A stretch of DNA of 30,346 nucleotides, taken from IMG/VR virus record IMGVR_UViG_3300044998_001421, positions 1 to 30,346 of that record, one strand, 5' to 3'. The stretch is from a virus. How positions within the stretch are numbered: the first letter of the stretch is position 1; each line of letters begins with the position of its first letter. The position numbers and the translations under genes are program-made. Of this stretch, positions 7,070 to 13,682 are shown in pieces. The notes under the pieces are model-generated. The model saw nothing but the letters and a program-made list of their open reading frames with translations. It was not told the DNA's origin and ran no database searches.

Positions 7070-7411
7070 TCACTGGCTCATGCGGACGCGGACCGTGGCG
7101 TCGTTGTCACCGGCCGCCTTGGTCGTCTTGCCGAGGAGCTTGTTGGCCCCCGCTTCGCTGTCGGTCTTGGCGACCGCTTCGGCGACGTCCCAATAGACGT
7201 TCACGCCGGCGGCGATCGCCGAACCGCCGCCGGTGGCTTTGGGGAAGTCGAACACCCCCTCGACCGACAGCGCTCCGGGTTCGTTGGCCGCGATCGGCCG
7301 CTTGGCCACGCCGATGAGGTCTCCCTGGACGACGACGTTCCCAGCCGCCACAGCGGCACCGGGCGTGTAGTCGATCGCACATCCGTCTTGCACAAACGTC
7401 GCTTGAGGCAT
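7070..7411 (-). CDS. DUF2190-type capsid decoration (cement) protein
   Basis: This 113-residue protein is typical of DUF2190/head fibre-like proteins. It opens MPQATFVQDGCAIDYTPG, continues with AAGNVVVQGDLIGVAKRPI and a GVFDFPKATG block, and ends with strands around GKTTKAAG. Members sit just downstream of the major capsid gene and decorate the capsid surface. Here it follows the protease-capsid fusion by 66 nt. ATG 7411 is the only reasonable start. Confidence 0.87.
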   Translation of the reverse strand: MPQATFVQDGCAIDYTPGAAVAAGNVVVQGDLIGVAKRPIAANEPGALSVEGVFDFPKATGGGSAIAAGVNVYWDVAEAVAKTDSEAGANKLLGKTTKAAGDNDATVRVRMSQ

Positions 7412-7477
7412 GAGTGAGTTCTCCGGTTATGGTCGTGTGGTCTCCGGCTGCCGCAGGCCCGAACCGCCCGCGGCGGC

Positions 7478-9472
7478 TTACGCTTCGCCCTTGCTCTTCA
7501 CGCCGCCGCGCGGGTCTTGGAGCGCCACGCCGAAGTCGTGGTAGCCGCGCATCTGCACCCCGAGCTGATTGAAGTCGGCGTCGGCCGTTTCGATCGTGGG
7601 GGACTCCTGGCCGTTGAGGAACGCGACCTCGATCACCGGCAGGTCGGTCGGTTCGGCCAGCAGATACCAGGCCTTCGCCGAGTTGCCGGCGTACTGCGCA
7701 TTGGCCAGGTAGCGGCTGACCTCGACGCGGAACTTCCCCTGGTGCGGGTTGGCGATGGGGAACTTGGCGTTGGCCGTCGTGTCCCGCAGTTCGAGCGACT
7801 TGTAGAGCTGCGACCCGATGGCCGACAGCGCCGTCGGCACGAGCGCGATGGCCGGCATGATGCCGATCGGCTTGCCGTCGGAATCGGTCTGGTCCATGAA
7901 GGCGACTTCCGCCTTCGTGAGGCCGTCGATCGACAGCGCCGTGTCGGCCCCGGTCAGGTAGTTCTTGTTGCCGACCGAAAAGAACGCGGCGTTGTTCAGG
8001 AACGTCGTCCAGAACACGTCGTTGATCTTGAGGCCCGACCCACGGCCGAGCTTCCGCGGTACGGTCGTGATGGCCCCCAGGTCGTCATTGATGATGTCCC
8101 GGCGATCGATGGACAGCACGAGGCCGTAGGTGTCGGCCTTGTTCGTGTACTGCTCGTTCCCCAGCGTGCCGTGCTTGAGCTCGCCGCCCGGCGCGACCAG
8201 CTCGTACTGGTCCTTGCCAATCAGGCGGTAGCTGGTGACGGTCTTGAAGTCGCTGACGTTGCGGACCGCGCAGATGTTTCGCCACGTCCGCTCGACGCTG
8301 AAGAATCCCTCGAGCAGGAACTTGTTGGCGACGTTCGAGAGGATGCCGCCGATGTCGATCGTCGAGAACGCCGCTTCGATCCCGCGGGCGAACGCGAACC
8401 GCAGCACGGATCGGCTATCCCGGAAGTTGCGGCCGGTGTAGCCGTTGGCCCAGGCCGCTTCGAGCAGCAGTTCCTGGAGGCCGATGCCGCCGCGGAACCG
8501 CCGCGAGGCCAGGTCGAGCGTCTGCACGTCATATGCCTCTTCGACATGCGCGGCCTTCGCGGTGAGCAGGCACGCCGCTTCGAGGACCAGGCCGTTGACC
8601 GAGTTGTCCGGCGCGTGGACGGCGGGGGCGGCCGGGCGCGTGGCCCGCAGGACTTCGAGTTCAGTGCGCTGGGCGTCCCAGCCGTCGCGGATGGCGCGGG
8701 CTTCGAGGGCCGCGTTCTTGCCGGCGCAGATCCGCCGGATCGCCGCGATCCGTTCGACCTCGGCCGCCGCCTGGGCGCGGATGTCCTGGACTGGATTCGC
8801 GGCGGTGCCGTTCGCGGCAGGCGTCGCCGGCGGCGTGGCCGGAGAGTTGTCGGCGGCGTTGGGTTCGTTGTCGTTCACGGTTTCGGTTCCTGCTTCGGGG
8901 TTGGCGATCGCCGCCACGCTGGCGCTGGTGGCTCCGTCCGCGCCGAGATCGACGAAGCTGATCTCGCCGAGGGTCGATTTGCGGACCACGTTGAGCGGGC
9001 CGCTGTACTGGCGACCGTTGACGGTCACCTGCTGGTGCTCCTTCACGAACTCGAACTCGTCCACGCTCGCGCCGACCGAGGCCTGCCACGGGAACCCGTT
9101 CTTGGAGCTGGTCACGACTTCGCGGGCGGCCGCCGTATCGCGCGACACGACGCCGCTAGCGAGCAGCTGCCCTTGTTCGATCCGGATCGAATCGGTGTGC
9201 CCGACGCCGGCGAGCGGGTCATGTCCGAACCGGATCGGGCGGGACTGCGCGGGGATCGACAGCCCCGCCAGGTCGATGATCACCGGATGCTTCCACCCGG
9301 CGATCCGCATCGGGCCGCCGGTGTAGGCCAGCATTTGAAACCGCGGCAGCGCATTCCCCGCACCGTCTCCGGCCGCCTCCACATCGATGCGGGCGGTCGC
9401 GGTGAGACACAGCGAGGTCGGCGTCGCCAGTAGGTCACTCGTCGCTGACCGGGACTTCTTCAGGGTCGGCAT
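7478..9472 (-). CDS. Prohead protease - major capsid protein fusion
   Basis: This 664-residue fusion carries maturation protease, linker/scaffold and capsid protein in one chain. Residues about 45-185 look like an HK97-type (S78-like) prohead protease: His84/His92 in FGHDPLAGVGH, Ser132 in PWQASVGA, and LGEISFVDLGADG (170-180), which resembles the conserved C-terminal motif. A Pro/Thr/Ala linker (190-228) leads to a charged helical scaffold-like segment (230-285). The rest (about 290-664) is the HK97-fold capsid domain, ending with DFGVALQDPRGG. ATG 9472 overlaps the portal gene by 38 nt. Autoproteolysis probably releases the capsid domain. Catalytic assignments are from motif appearance only. 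Confidence 0.9.
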   Translation of the reverse strand: MPTLKKSRSATSDLLATPTSLCLTATARIDVEAAGDGAGNALPRFQMLAYTGGPMRIAGWKHPVIIDLAGLSIPAQSRPIRFGHDPLAGVGHTDSIRIEQGQLLASGVVSRDTAAAREVVTSSKNGFPWQASVGASVDEFEFVKEHQQVTVNGRQYSGPLNVVRKSTLGEISFVDLGADGATSASVAAIANPEAGTETVNDNEPNAADNSPATPPATPAANGTAANPVQDIRAQAAAEVERIAAIRRICAGKNAALEARAIRDGWDAQRTELEVLRATRPAAPAVHAPDNSVNGLVLEAACLLTAKAAHVEEAYDVQTLDLASRRFRGGIGLQELLLEAAWANGYTGRNFRDSRSVLRFAFARGIEAAFSTIDIGGILSNVANKFLLEGFFSVERTWRNICAVRNVSDFKTVTSYRLIGKDQYELVAPGGELKHGTLGNEQYTNKADTYGLVLSIDRRDIINDDLGAITTVPRKLGRGSGLKINDVFWTTFLNNAAFFSVGNKNYLTGADTALSIDGLTKAEVAFMDQTDSDGKPIGIMPAIALVPTALSAIGSQLYKSLELRDTTANAKFPIANPHQGKFRVEVSRYLANAQYAGNSAKAWYLLAEPTDLPVIEVAFLNGQESPTIETADADFNQLGVQMRGYHDFGVALQDPRGGVKSKGEA

Positions 9473-10982
9473 CCGATTTCTCCGGGGTCGTGGGTGCGGC
9501 GGTGGGAGCGGAGGCAGTCAGTCCCAGCTCCGTCATCAGGGCCAGTTCCTTCGCGCGCTGGCGCAATTGGGCTTCCCAGTCCTGGCCTTTGCGGGCGTAT
9601 TCGTCGGCGAGCGTGGTGGTGTGCGACGCCAAGCGCGTGGCCTGCGCGTTGGCCTCCTTCTGGGGGTCCACATGCTCGTGACCGTCCCAGAACCACTGAT
9701 GCGGCCAGTCGGCCCGGCCCAGCCGGTTTGTTCGGGACGCAGCGCCCCCGATCCACCAGTCCCCGTCATATCGGGAGTCAGTGTGCCGGAACGGGCCCCC
9801 CGTGGGGGGACCGAGGCCGGACGGCAAGAGGCCGTCGACCAGCACCGCCTCGTCGAACCAGGCGGCCAGCATCCGGTCGAGGATCACCGTCTCGATCCGC
9901 GATTGATCGATGCGGAGCGACTTGAAGTAGGTCTGGTGATCAAGGCGACCGGAGGCGTAGTTGTAGGAGGCGCTGTTTCCTGCCGCGATGTTGAACGGCA
10001 TGTTGAGACAGCGGGCGATCTCGTTCAGCACCTCTCGCTTGAACTCGGCATACGTCCCCGTCGGCTGCTCCGCGTGCAGCTGGGCCATCTTCCAACCGCC
10101 GGGCATCGTCAGCAGCATGTTCCGATCGAGTTCAATCGGATCGAGCGCTTCGACCGGGTCGGTTTCGCCGTTGGGAGGCGCGTCGGTGTAGATGATTCCG
10201 GCGTAGTAGGCCGCCGCTTTCGCCGCATCGAGCGTCGCCAGCGAGTAGTCCCGCAGCATAGCGAACAGCGGCAGCGCCGGTGTGATCTCCGGGATGCCCC
10301 GGTGCTGTCCCGGACGATCCGCCCGGAACAGGTGCAGCACCGCCTCCGCCGGAACGCGATCGTACTCCTTGGACAACGATCGGCCGTCGCCGGGGTGCTG
10401 ACGAAGGACGTGATACTCAGTCGGGTTGCCGGCGGCGTCGAAGACGATGCCGTCCACGGCGCGGGCGTCGCTCCACCGCAGATCGGGCGTGGCGACCTGA
10501 TCGGCTTCGATCAGCCGCAGGTCGAGCTGGATCGGTGTGTCGAGGCCGGGGTTATTCACCAGGACTGCGAACGCCTCGCCGTCTTGAACCTGCGCCATCC
10601 GCAGCGTGCGGAGCTTCTCGGCCAGGCCGATCGACTTGGCCCAGCGGTTAAAGGCCCGTTCGATCTGGCGGTTGGCCTCGGCGTCTTCGGTGAGCAATTG
10701 CAACCGCGGGCCGGTGCCGACGATGTCGTTGGCTAGCGTGAGCACGATTCCACGGGCGTAGCTGTTGTTGGCGACTTCGTATCGCGCCCGGTTCCGCAGG
10801 ATGCGGCGGACCTCGGGGCTGTTGGCGGCGCTGGCGCTCAAGCCATCGGCATTGCCCCAGTGCCGTCGGTTGTTGTCGGTCGTCAGAGCCGAATCGTATT
10901 TGGCGCGGACGAGTCGTAGCCCCCGGCTCACGGCCGGACGTGGCGTTTTCGACGCGAACAGGCTGGAAATCCACGACCACAC
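9435..10982 (-). CDS. Phage portal protein (lambda family)
   Basis: This 515-residue portal forms the dodecameric ring at the capsid vertex through which DNA enters. Lambda-family marks include NNSYARGIVLTLANDIVGTGPRLQ-type sequence near residue 70, the QVQDGEAFAVL block, GIPEITPALPLFAMLRDYS, and FNIAAGNSASYNYASGR followed by DHQTYFKSLRIDQ. GTG 10982 (MWSWISSLFASK) is preferred. A longer frame to 11039 is encoded by a 5-nt-period repeat array and has no protein-like character. The end overlaps the capsid fusion by 38 nt. Confidence 0.93.
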   Translation of the reverse strand: MWSWISSLFASKTPRPAVSRGLRLVRAKYDSALTTDNNRRHWGNADGLSASAANSPEVRRILRNRARYEVANNSYARGIVLTLANDIVGTGPRLQLLTEDAEANRQIERAFNRWAKSIGLAEKLRTLRMAQVQDGEAFAVLVNNPGLDTPIQLDLRLIEADQVATPDLRWSDARAVDGIVFDAAGNPTEYHVLRQHPGDGRSLSKEYDRVPAEAVLHLFRADRPGQHRGIPEITPALPLFAMLRDYSLATLDAAKAAAYYAGIIYTDAPPNGETDPVEALDPIELDRNMLLTMPGGWKMAQLHAEQPTGTYAEFKREVLNEIARCLNMPFNIAAGNSASYNYASGRLDHQTYFKSLRIDQSRIETVILDRMLAAWFDEAVLVDGLLPSGLGPPTGGPFRHTDSRYDGDWWIGGAASRTNRLGRADWPHQWFWDGHEHVDPQKEANAQATRLASHTTTLADEYARKGQDWEAQLRQRAKELALMTELGLTASAPTAAPTTPEKSDADPEEVPVSDE

Positions 10983-11007
10983 GAAAGCTGGTCCCGCTCG
11001 AAACTCA

Positions 11008-11107
11008 AAGCCTTGCCATGCCCAGCCTGACCGCGGCAAGCCGCGTCGAGTCAGGCCCTACCTCGCCGCACCGAACCCGGCCTATGCCTGCCGCAACTCG
11101 CCAAGCC
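11008..11107. repeat. Pentameric (GGNNN)n array between the 65-aa gene and portal
   Basis: Twenty consecutive 5-nt units fit one register. All end in C on the plus strand, and 15 end in CC, so the transcribed strand reads GGNNN repeatedly. The array fills the spacer between the 65-aa gene (stop 11114) and the portal start (10982). It is the same family and sense as the arrays at 19896, 24127, 24786, 25550 and 26164. Confidence 0.85.
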
Positions 11108-11113
11108 GCGGAG

Positions 11114-11311
11114 TCAGTCCGAACCGGGCGGGATGATCCTGGTGAGCCGCAGGCCCAGGCGTTTCGATCTCATCGCCTCTCGGCTCTGGAGATACCGATC
11201 CGCTTCGATCTGGTCGGTCAGCGAATGCTGCTCGACGTTCACCGAGTCCACCGACGTCTTCGCCGGCTGCTGGGCGTTCTCGCGGATCGACTGTTCGAGG
11301 TCGTCGGCCAT
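11114..11311 (-). CDS. Small conserved head-module protein (65 aa)
   Basis: The protein starts MADDLEQSIRENAQQP, has a central VNVEQHSLTDQIEADRYL segment, and ends in a basic LGLRLTRIIPPGSD tail. I recall short proteins of this shape, lying between terminase and portal genes, in several prophages; they have no firm function, and a gpW-like head-completion role is only a guess. ATG 11311 is preceded at exactly 31 nt by a 43-nt element shared with the leader of the gene at 27306. The spacer also contains a perfect hairpin (11327-11343). This gene may be the first in a transcription unit for the portal and later genes. Confidence 0.75.
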   Translation of the reverse strand: MADDLEQSIRENAQQPAKTSVDSVNVEQHSLTDQIEADRYLQSREAMRSKRLGLRLTRIIPPGSD

Positions 11312-11342
11312 GCGGGTCTCACAGACGGCGACACCCTGTCGC

Positions 11343-11385
11343 CTATCTGGAGAGCTACCCGGCCGAGGTGCGGAATGACGGAGCG
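11343..11385 (-). promoter_or_regulatory. 43-nt two-block leader element, copy A
   Basis: On the minus strand the block CGCTCCGTCA (11376-11385), 11 unconserved bases and a 22-nt block containing GGGTAGCTCTCCAGATAG (11343-11364) match copy B at 27338-27380 perfectly in both blocks and in spacing. The element ends 31 nt before the ATG at 11311, the same distance as in copy B. In this copy the downstream bases add a perfect 7-bp hairpin (GGCGACA/TGTCGCC, 11327-11343), and CGGGT can pair with ACCCG next to the start codon. It is either a promoter for a phage sigma factor or a structured RNA leader. Confidence 0.7.
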
Positions 11386-11433
11386 CGCGTCAGAATGTGG
11401 GGGATCGTTCCAGATGTGGAACGGCGAGTGCGC

Positions 11434-11958
11434 TCACGGCTGCGCCATCATCGCCGCGAGCGTCTGCGAGCTGAGGAACAGACGGTAGGGGTTGCCCGGC
11501 AATTCGGCGAAGTCCCACCGCTGGTAGAACGTCTTGGCTCGATCGTCGATGCAGTCGAGAATCACCGCCACGAACGCAAACGTCTGCCCCGCCTCGTAGC
11601 AATCGCGGAGCGCCTGCGCGAACAACAGGTCGCCAAGCTGCTGGCCTTGATGAGCCAGACTCACCCCCAGCCAGGCCACGATGGCCACGGGAAGTGCCCG
11701 ACGGGGCAGCTTTCGCACGAGTTCGGAGGGCAGGTCTCCGAAATCGACCTGGCCCGTGGCCAGCGTGTAGAAGCCGGCGATCACGCCACTCGCATCGATC
11801 AACACCTTCGTGGCGGAGAGATGCTTGTCTTGATGTTGCAGCGCCTTGGTGCGCAGCCAGTCGTTGACGTCACCCTGGCCGCAGTCGAACTGGCGGCGGG
11901 GGTGACGTCGCTGCAACGGTTCGAGCCGGAAGCCCTTGGGAAAGGCGACCGCGTTCAC
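11434..11958 (-). CDS. GNAT acetyltransferase toxin (TacT-like)
   Basis: The 174-residue protein matches TacT/AtaT toxins, which acetylate the amino acid on charged tRNA and block translation. Visible marks are the C/D-rich N-terminal region (FDCGQGDVNDWLR), the central VGxFTLA-like strand (IAGFYTLATGQVDF), the acetyl-CoA-binding loop HQGQQLGDLLF, and the C-terminal AKTFYQRWDFAELPGNPYRLFL with the conserved Tyr. GTG 11958 is chosen because it overlaps the antitoxin stop by 4 nt (GTGA) and fits the family length. The loop has QGQQLG rather than the usual QGxGxG/A, a mild deviation. It is probably an accessory addiction or anti-phage module within the head genes. Confidence 0.9.
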   Translation of the reverse strand: MNAVAFPKGFRLEPLQRRHPRRQFDCGQGDVNDWLRTKALQHQDKHLSATKVLIDASGVIAGFYTLATGQVDFGDLPSELVRKLPRRALPVAIVAWLGVSLAHQGQQLGDLLFAQALRDCYEAGQTFAFVAVILDCIDDRAKTFYQRWDFAELPGNPYRLFLSSQTLAAMMAQP

Positions 11959-12248
11959 TTCTGCCCTCGCATGAGCGCTCCGAGCCGCTTCTGGGCGGGT
12001 GTGAGTTTCGGGGGCGCTTGCAGCGCCTGCCAGAAGGTCAGTTGCTCGTCGGGGCTCAGCAGGATCGTCTGATCGCGGGCGCTGGCGACCTCGCGGCGTG
12101 CCTGGGCGACGGTCACGGTGCGCACATAGTCGCTGACGCTGATTCGCCGCAATTCGGCGGCGGCGGTCAGCGCTTTCTTGCTCTCCGCGTCCAGGCGAAC
12201 CATCAGCGGGCTGGCCTTGGCGGCGGTCTCTGCGGTGCGTTTGGTCAT
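11955..12248 (-). CDS. DUF1778 ribbon-helix-helix antitoxin (TacA-like)
   Basis: The 97-residue antitoxin has an N-terminal ribbon-helix-helix (SPLMVRLDAESKKALTAAAE, then RRISVSDYVRTVT) for DNA binding, and a C-terminal toxin-neutralising tail containing LSPDEQLTFWQALQAPP. This is the standard DUF1778 layout paired with GNAT toxins. ATG 12248 has a GAGGAG site about 9 nt upstream. The promoter just upstream contains a perfect palindrome suited to autoregulation by the antitoxin-toxin complex. Confidence 0.92.
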   Translation of the reverse strand: MTKRTAETAAKASPLMVRLDAESKKALTAAAELRRISVSDYVRTVTVAQARREVASARDQTILLSPDEQLTFWQALQAPPKLTPAQKRLGALMRGQK

Positions 12249-12270
12249 GGCAAGAACTCCTCACCCCATA

Positions 12271-12298
12271 GTGTATTGCAAATCGCAATACAGTCAAG
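12271..12298 (-). promoter_or_regulatory. TacAT promoter with embedded operator palindrome
   Basis: On the minus strand, TTGACT (12293-12298), a 16-nt spacer and TACACT (12271-12276) form a sigma-70-type promoter. Between and overlapping the boxes lies a perfect inverted repeat, GTATTGC-N5-GCAATAC (12274-12292). A bound antitoxin complex would cover the promoter, giving the usual negative autoregulation of toxin-antitoxin pairs. Confidence 0.8.
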
Positions 12299-12306
12299 AG
12301 CGGGTC

Positions 12307-13119
12307 TCAGAGCGTCATGACGACAACGCGGGCGTCGACATTGAGAACTTGCAGGCCGCCATCGAATTCCGCGAACGGCTGCGGCCAATGCGCGTGGCCG
12401 CGAACGACGAGGATGTCGCCCGCTTTCTCCAGAGTCTCACGCACCTGCGAGAGACCAGGTTGACCTGGATCTGATCCATCCGGCCCTTCGTGCATCAGAA
12501 GGACGTCGGGGCGGGGATGCAGCAGACGGCGCAGCGTCGCCAGATAGTCGTCCTCGCTGCGACGATTCGGCCGGGTGGCTTTGCCGATGATTCCCCCCAG
12601 TCCCGCGATTCGCAGGCCATTGACCTCTGTGGCGTCGCCATCGAGAAAATGCATGTGCGAGGGAAACCTGGGCCTTCGCTGGGGAGGCTCGCCGAACGTG
12701 TCGTGATTGCCGGGAATGCCTGCAACCCACGCGAAGCAATCGGCAAACGCCCGCCAGACACTGGTGACGTCGCCGGTCCCGCCCCGCTTGTCAAGCGCCG
12801 GCACGGTGTAGAAGTCTCCGGCCAGGAGCACTCCCACCGGATCGGACTCACGAAGTGAAAGCGCCGGAAGGACTTCCCTCACCAGACGCTGCGGCAGCGC
12901 TTCGCCGAGCAGGCGAATCGAGCCACTGGGTGAATCTTCAAACCGCTCGCGCCCCTGGAGATCAGCCGTGGCGACCAGCGCCGTGATTCCCACTGGCAGT
13001 CGGTCGACGCGGGCGACATGCACCGGAAGCCGGTCTTCGTAGAACTGACCAGGTCCGCGACCGGCGTTGAGATAGCGGAACTCAAGAATTGGCTCCGCTT
13101 GGAATTCGACGATTTTCAT
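12307..13119 (-). CDS. Calcineurin-like metallophosphoesterase
   Basis: This 270-residue protein shows the binuclear-metal phosphoesterase motifs: AGDFY (about 102), GIPGNHD (about 138), LLMHEGP (about 209) and VVRGHAHW (about 242). The first motif is atypical, TADLQG rather than DxH, so one metal ligand may differ. The N-terminal 45 residues (FYEDRLPVHVARVDRLP) precede the catalytic core. ATG 13119 is used. The gene lies 59 nt downstream of a small HTH gene of a type I associate with PIN-domain toxin antitoxins, so it occupies the partner position. The substrate (nucleotide, RNA or phosphoprotein) cannot be told from sequence. Confidence 0.85.
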   Translation of the reverse strand: MKIVEFQAEPILEFRYLNAGRGPGQFYEDRLPVHVARVDRLPVGITALVATADLQGRERFEDSPSGSIRLLGEALPQRLVREVLPALSLRESDPVGVLLAGDFYTVPALDKRGGTGDVTSVWRAFADCFAWVAGIPGNHDTFGEPPQRRPRFPSHMHFLDGDATEVNGLRIAGLGGIIGKATRPNRRSEDDYLATLRRLLHPRPDVLLMHEGPDGSDPGQPGLSQVRETLEKAGDILVVRGHAHWPQPFAEFDGGLQVLNVDARVVVMTL

Positions 13120-13178
13120 ACTGTCGTTCCAGACACCACAGCCGACTCAGAGGTTCATGTCGGCTGGATACAACTTCG

Positions 13179-13424
13179 TCAGTATCCCATGTCGAGTTCT
13201 TGCGCCTGTGCGGCCAGTTCATCCAGCGCGGCACGCCGTCGCGCATCGAGCCGCCGTTGAAACTCAACAACTTCACCGCTGGCGATCCGCAGATCGCCTC
13301 CAGCGTTCCGGCACCTCAGGTTCCCGTCCGCGATCCACTGCAGGACAAACTCCAGGGACACACCCAGCCGGTCAGCGGCCTGCTGACAGGTGAGTTCGGC
13401 GTCGGACTCTGAGGGTGGCAACAT
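13179..13424 (-). CDS. Excisionase-type HTH DNA-binding protein (antitoxin-like)
   Basis: The 81-residue protein (from ATG 13424; GTG 13475 would add 17 residues) has a MerR/excisionase helix-turn-helix: LTCQQAADRLGVSLEFVLQWI, then a wing around GGDLRIASGEVVEF. The C-terminal helix is Arg/Ala/Leu-rich (RRLDARRRAALDELAAQAQEL). I recall this C-terminal helix, and the N-terminal PSESDAEL, from antitoxins of VapC/PIN toxins; here the usual segment between these two parts seems deleted. No PIN gene follows; a metallophosphoesterase does. Neither start has a clear ribosome-binding site. Confidence 0.75.
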   Translation of the reverse strand: MLPPSESDAELTCQQAADRLGVSLEFVLQWIADGNLRCRNAGGDLRIASGEVVEFQRRLDARRRAALDELAAQAQELDMGY

Positions 13425-13505
13425 GTGAAGCACGTACTTTGATCTGCAATCTGCGACCAGATGGTACTCCGACACCGTCGTCGCGAAACGGTTCGGCGTC
13501 GTTCG

Positions 13506-13682
13506 TCAGCCTCCGATGACTCGTTCCGTCGTGGTCACACGCCTGCCACAGTGCCGACATTCTTTCCGGCGAACGATCTTCTCGGCCCGCGGACGGGTAT
13601 AGACCACGTAGAAATGCCGGCAACCGCAGTTCGGGCAGATAAGTCCCTTCGGTTCGGCCGTTGGTTTGCTAGCCGCGGTCAT
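13506..13682 (-). CDS. Small NrdR-like zinc-ribbon protein (58 aa)
   Basis: The 58-codon gene starts at ATG 13682, overlapping the terminase stop by 4 nt (ATGA), with AAGGAG about 7 nt upstream. The protein reads CPNCGCRHFYVV near residue 16, continues with an RRKEC turn, and closes with CRHCGRRVTTTERV. This is four cysteines in the layout of the NrdR N-terminal zinc ribbon (CPxC, RRREC, CxxR-type). It lacks the ATP-cone of NrdR. It is probably a nucleic-acid-binding accessory protein of packaging or late transcription; the function is unknown. Confidence 0.8.
   Translation of the reverse strand: MTAASKPTAEPKGLICPNCGCRHFYVVYTRPRAEKIVRRKECRHCGRRVTTTERVIGG

Noticed and set aside
7517-9433. Long plus-strand open frame opposite the protease-capsid gene
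   Set aside because: It mirrors codon bias of the high-GC capsid gene, has low-complexity Arg/Gly-rich translation and no domain. The same applies to 22451-24127 opposite the helicase.
10983-11039. Longer portal start
   Set aside because: The added residues are encoded by the pentameric array and its edge, and do not resemble portal N-termini.
11327-11364. tRNA-like D-arm (GGGTAGCTC) in the 43-nt element
   Set aside because: The acceptor and D-arm resemblance is real, but no anticodon arm or T-arm follows at either copy, so no tRNA is called.
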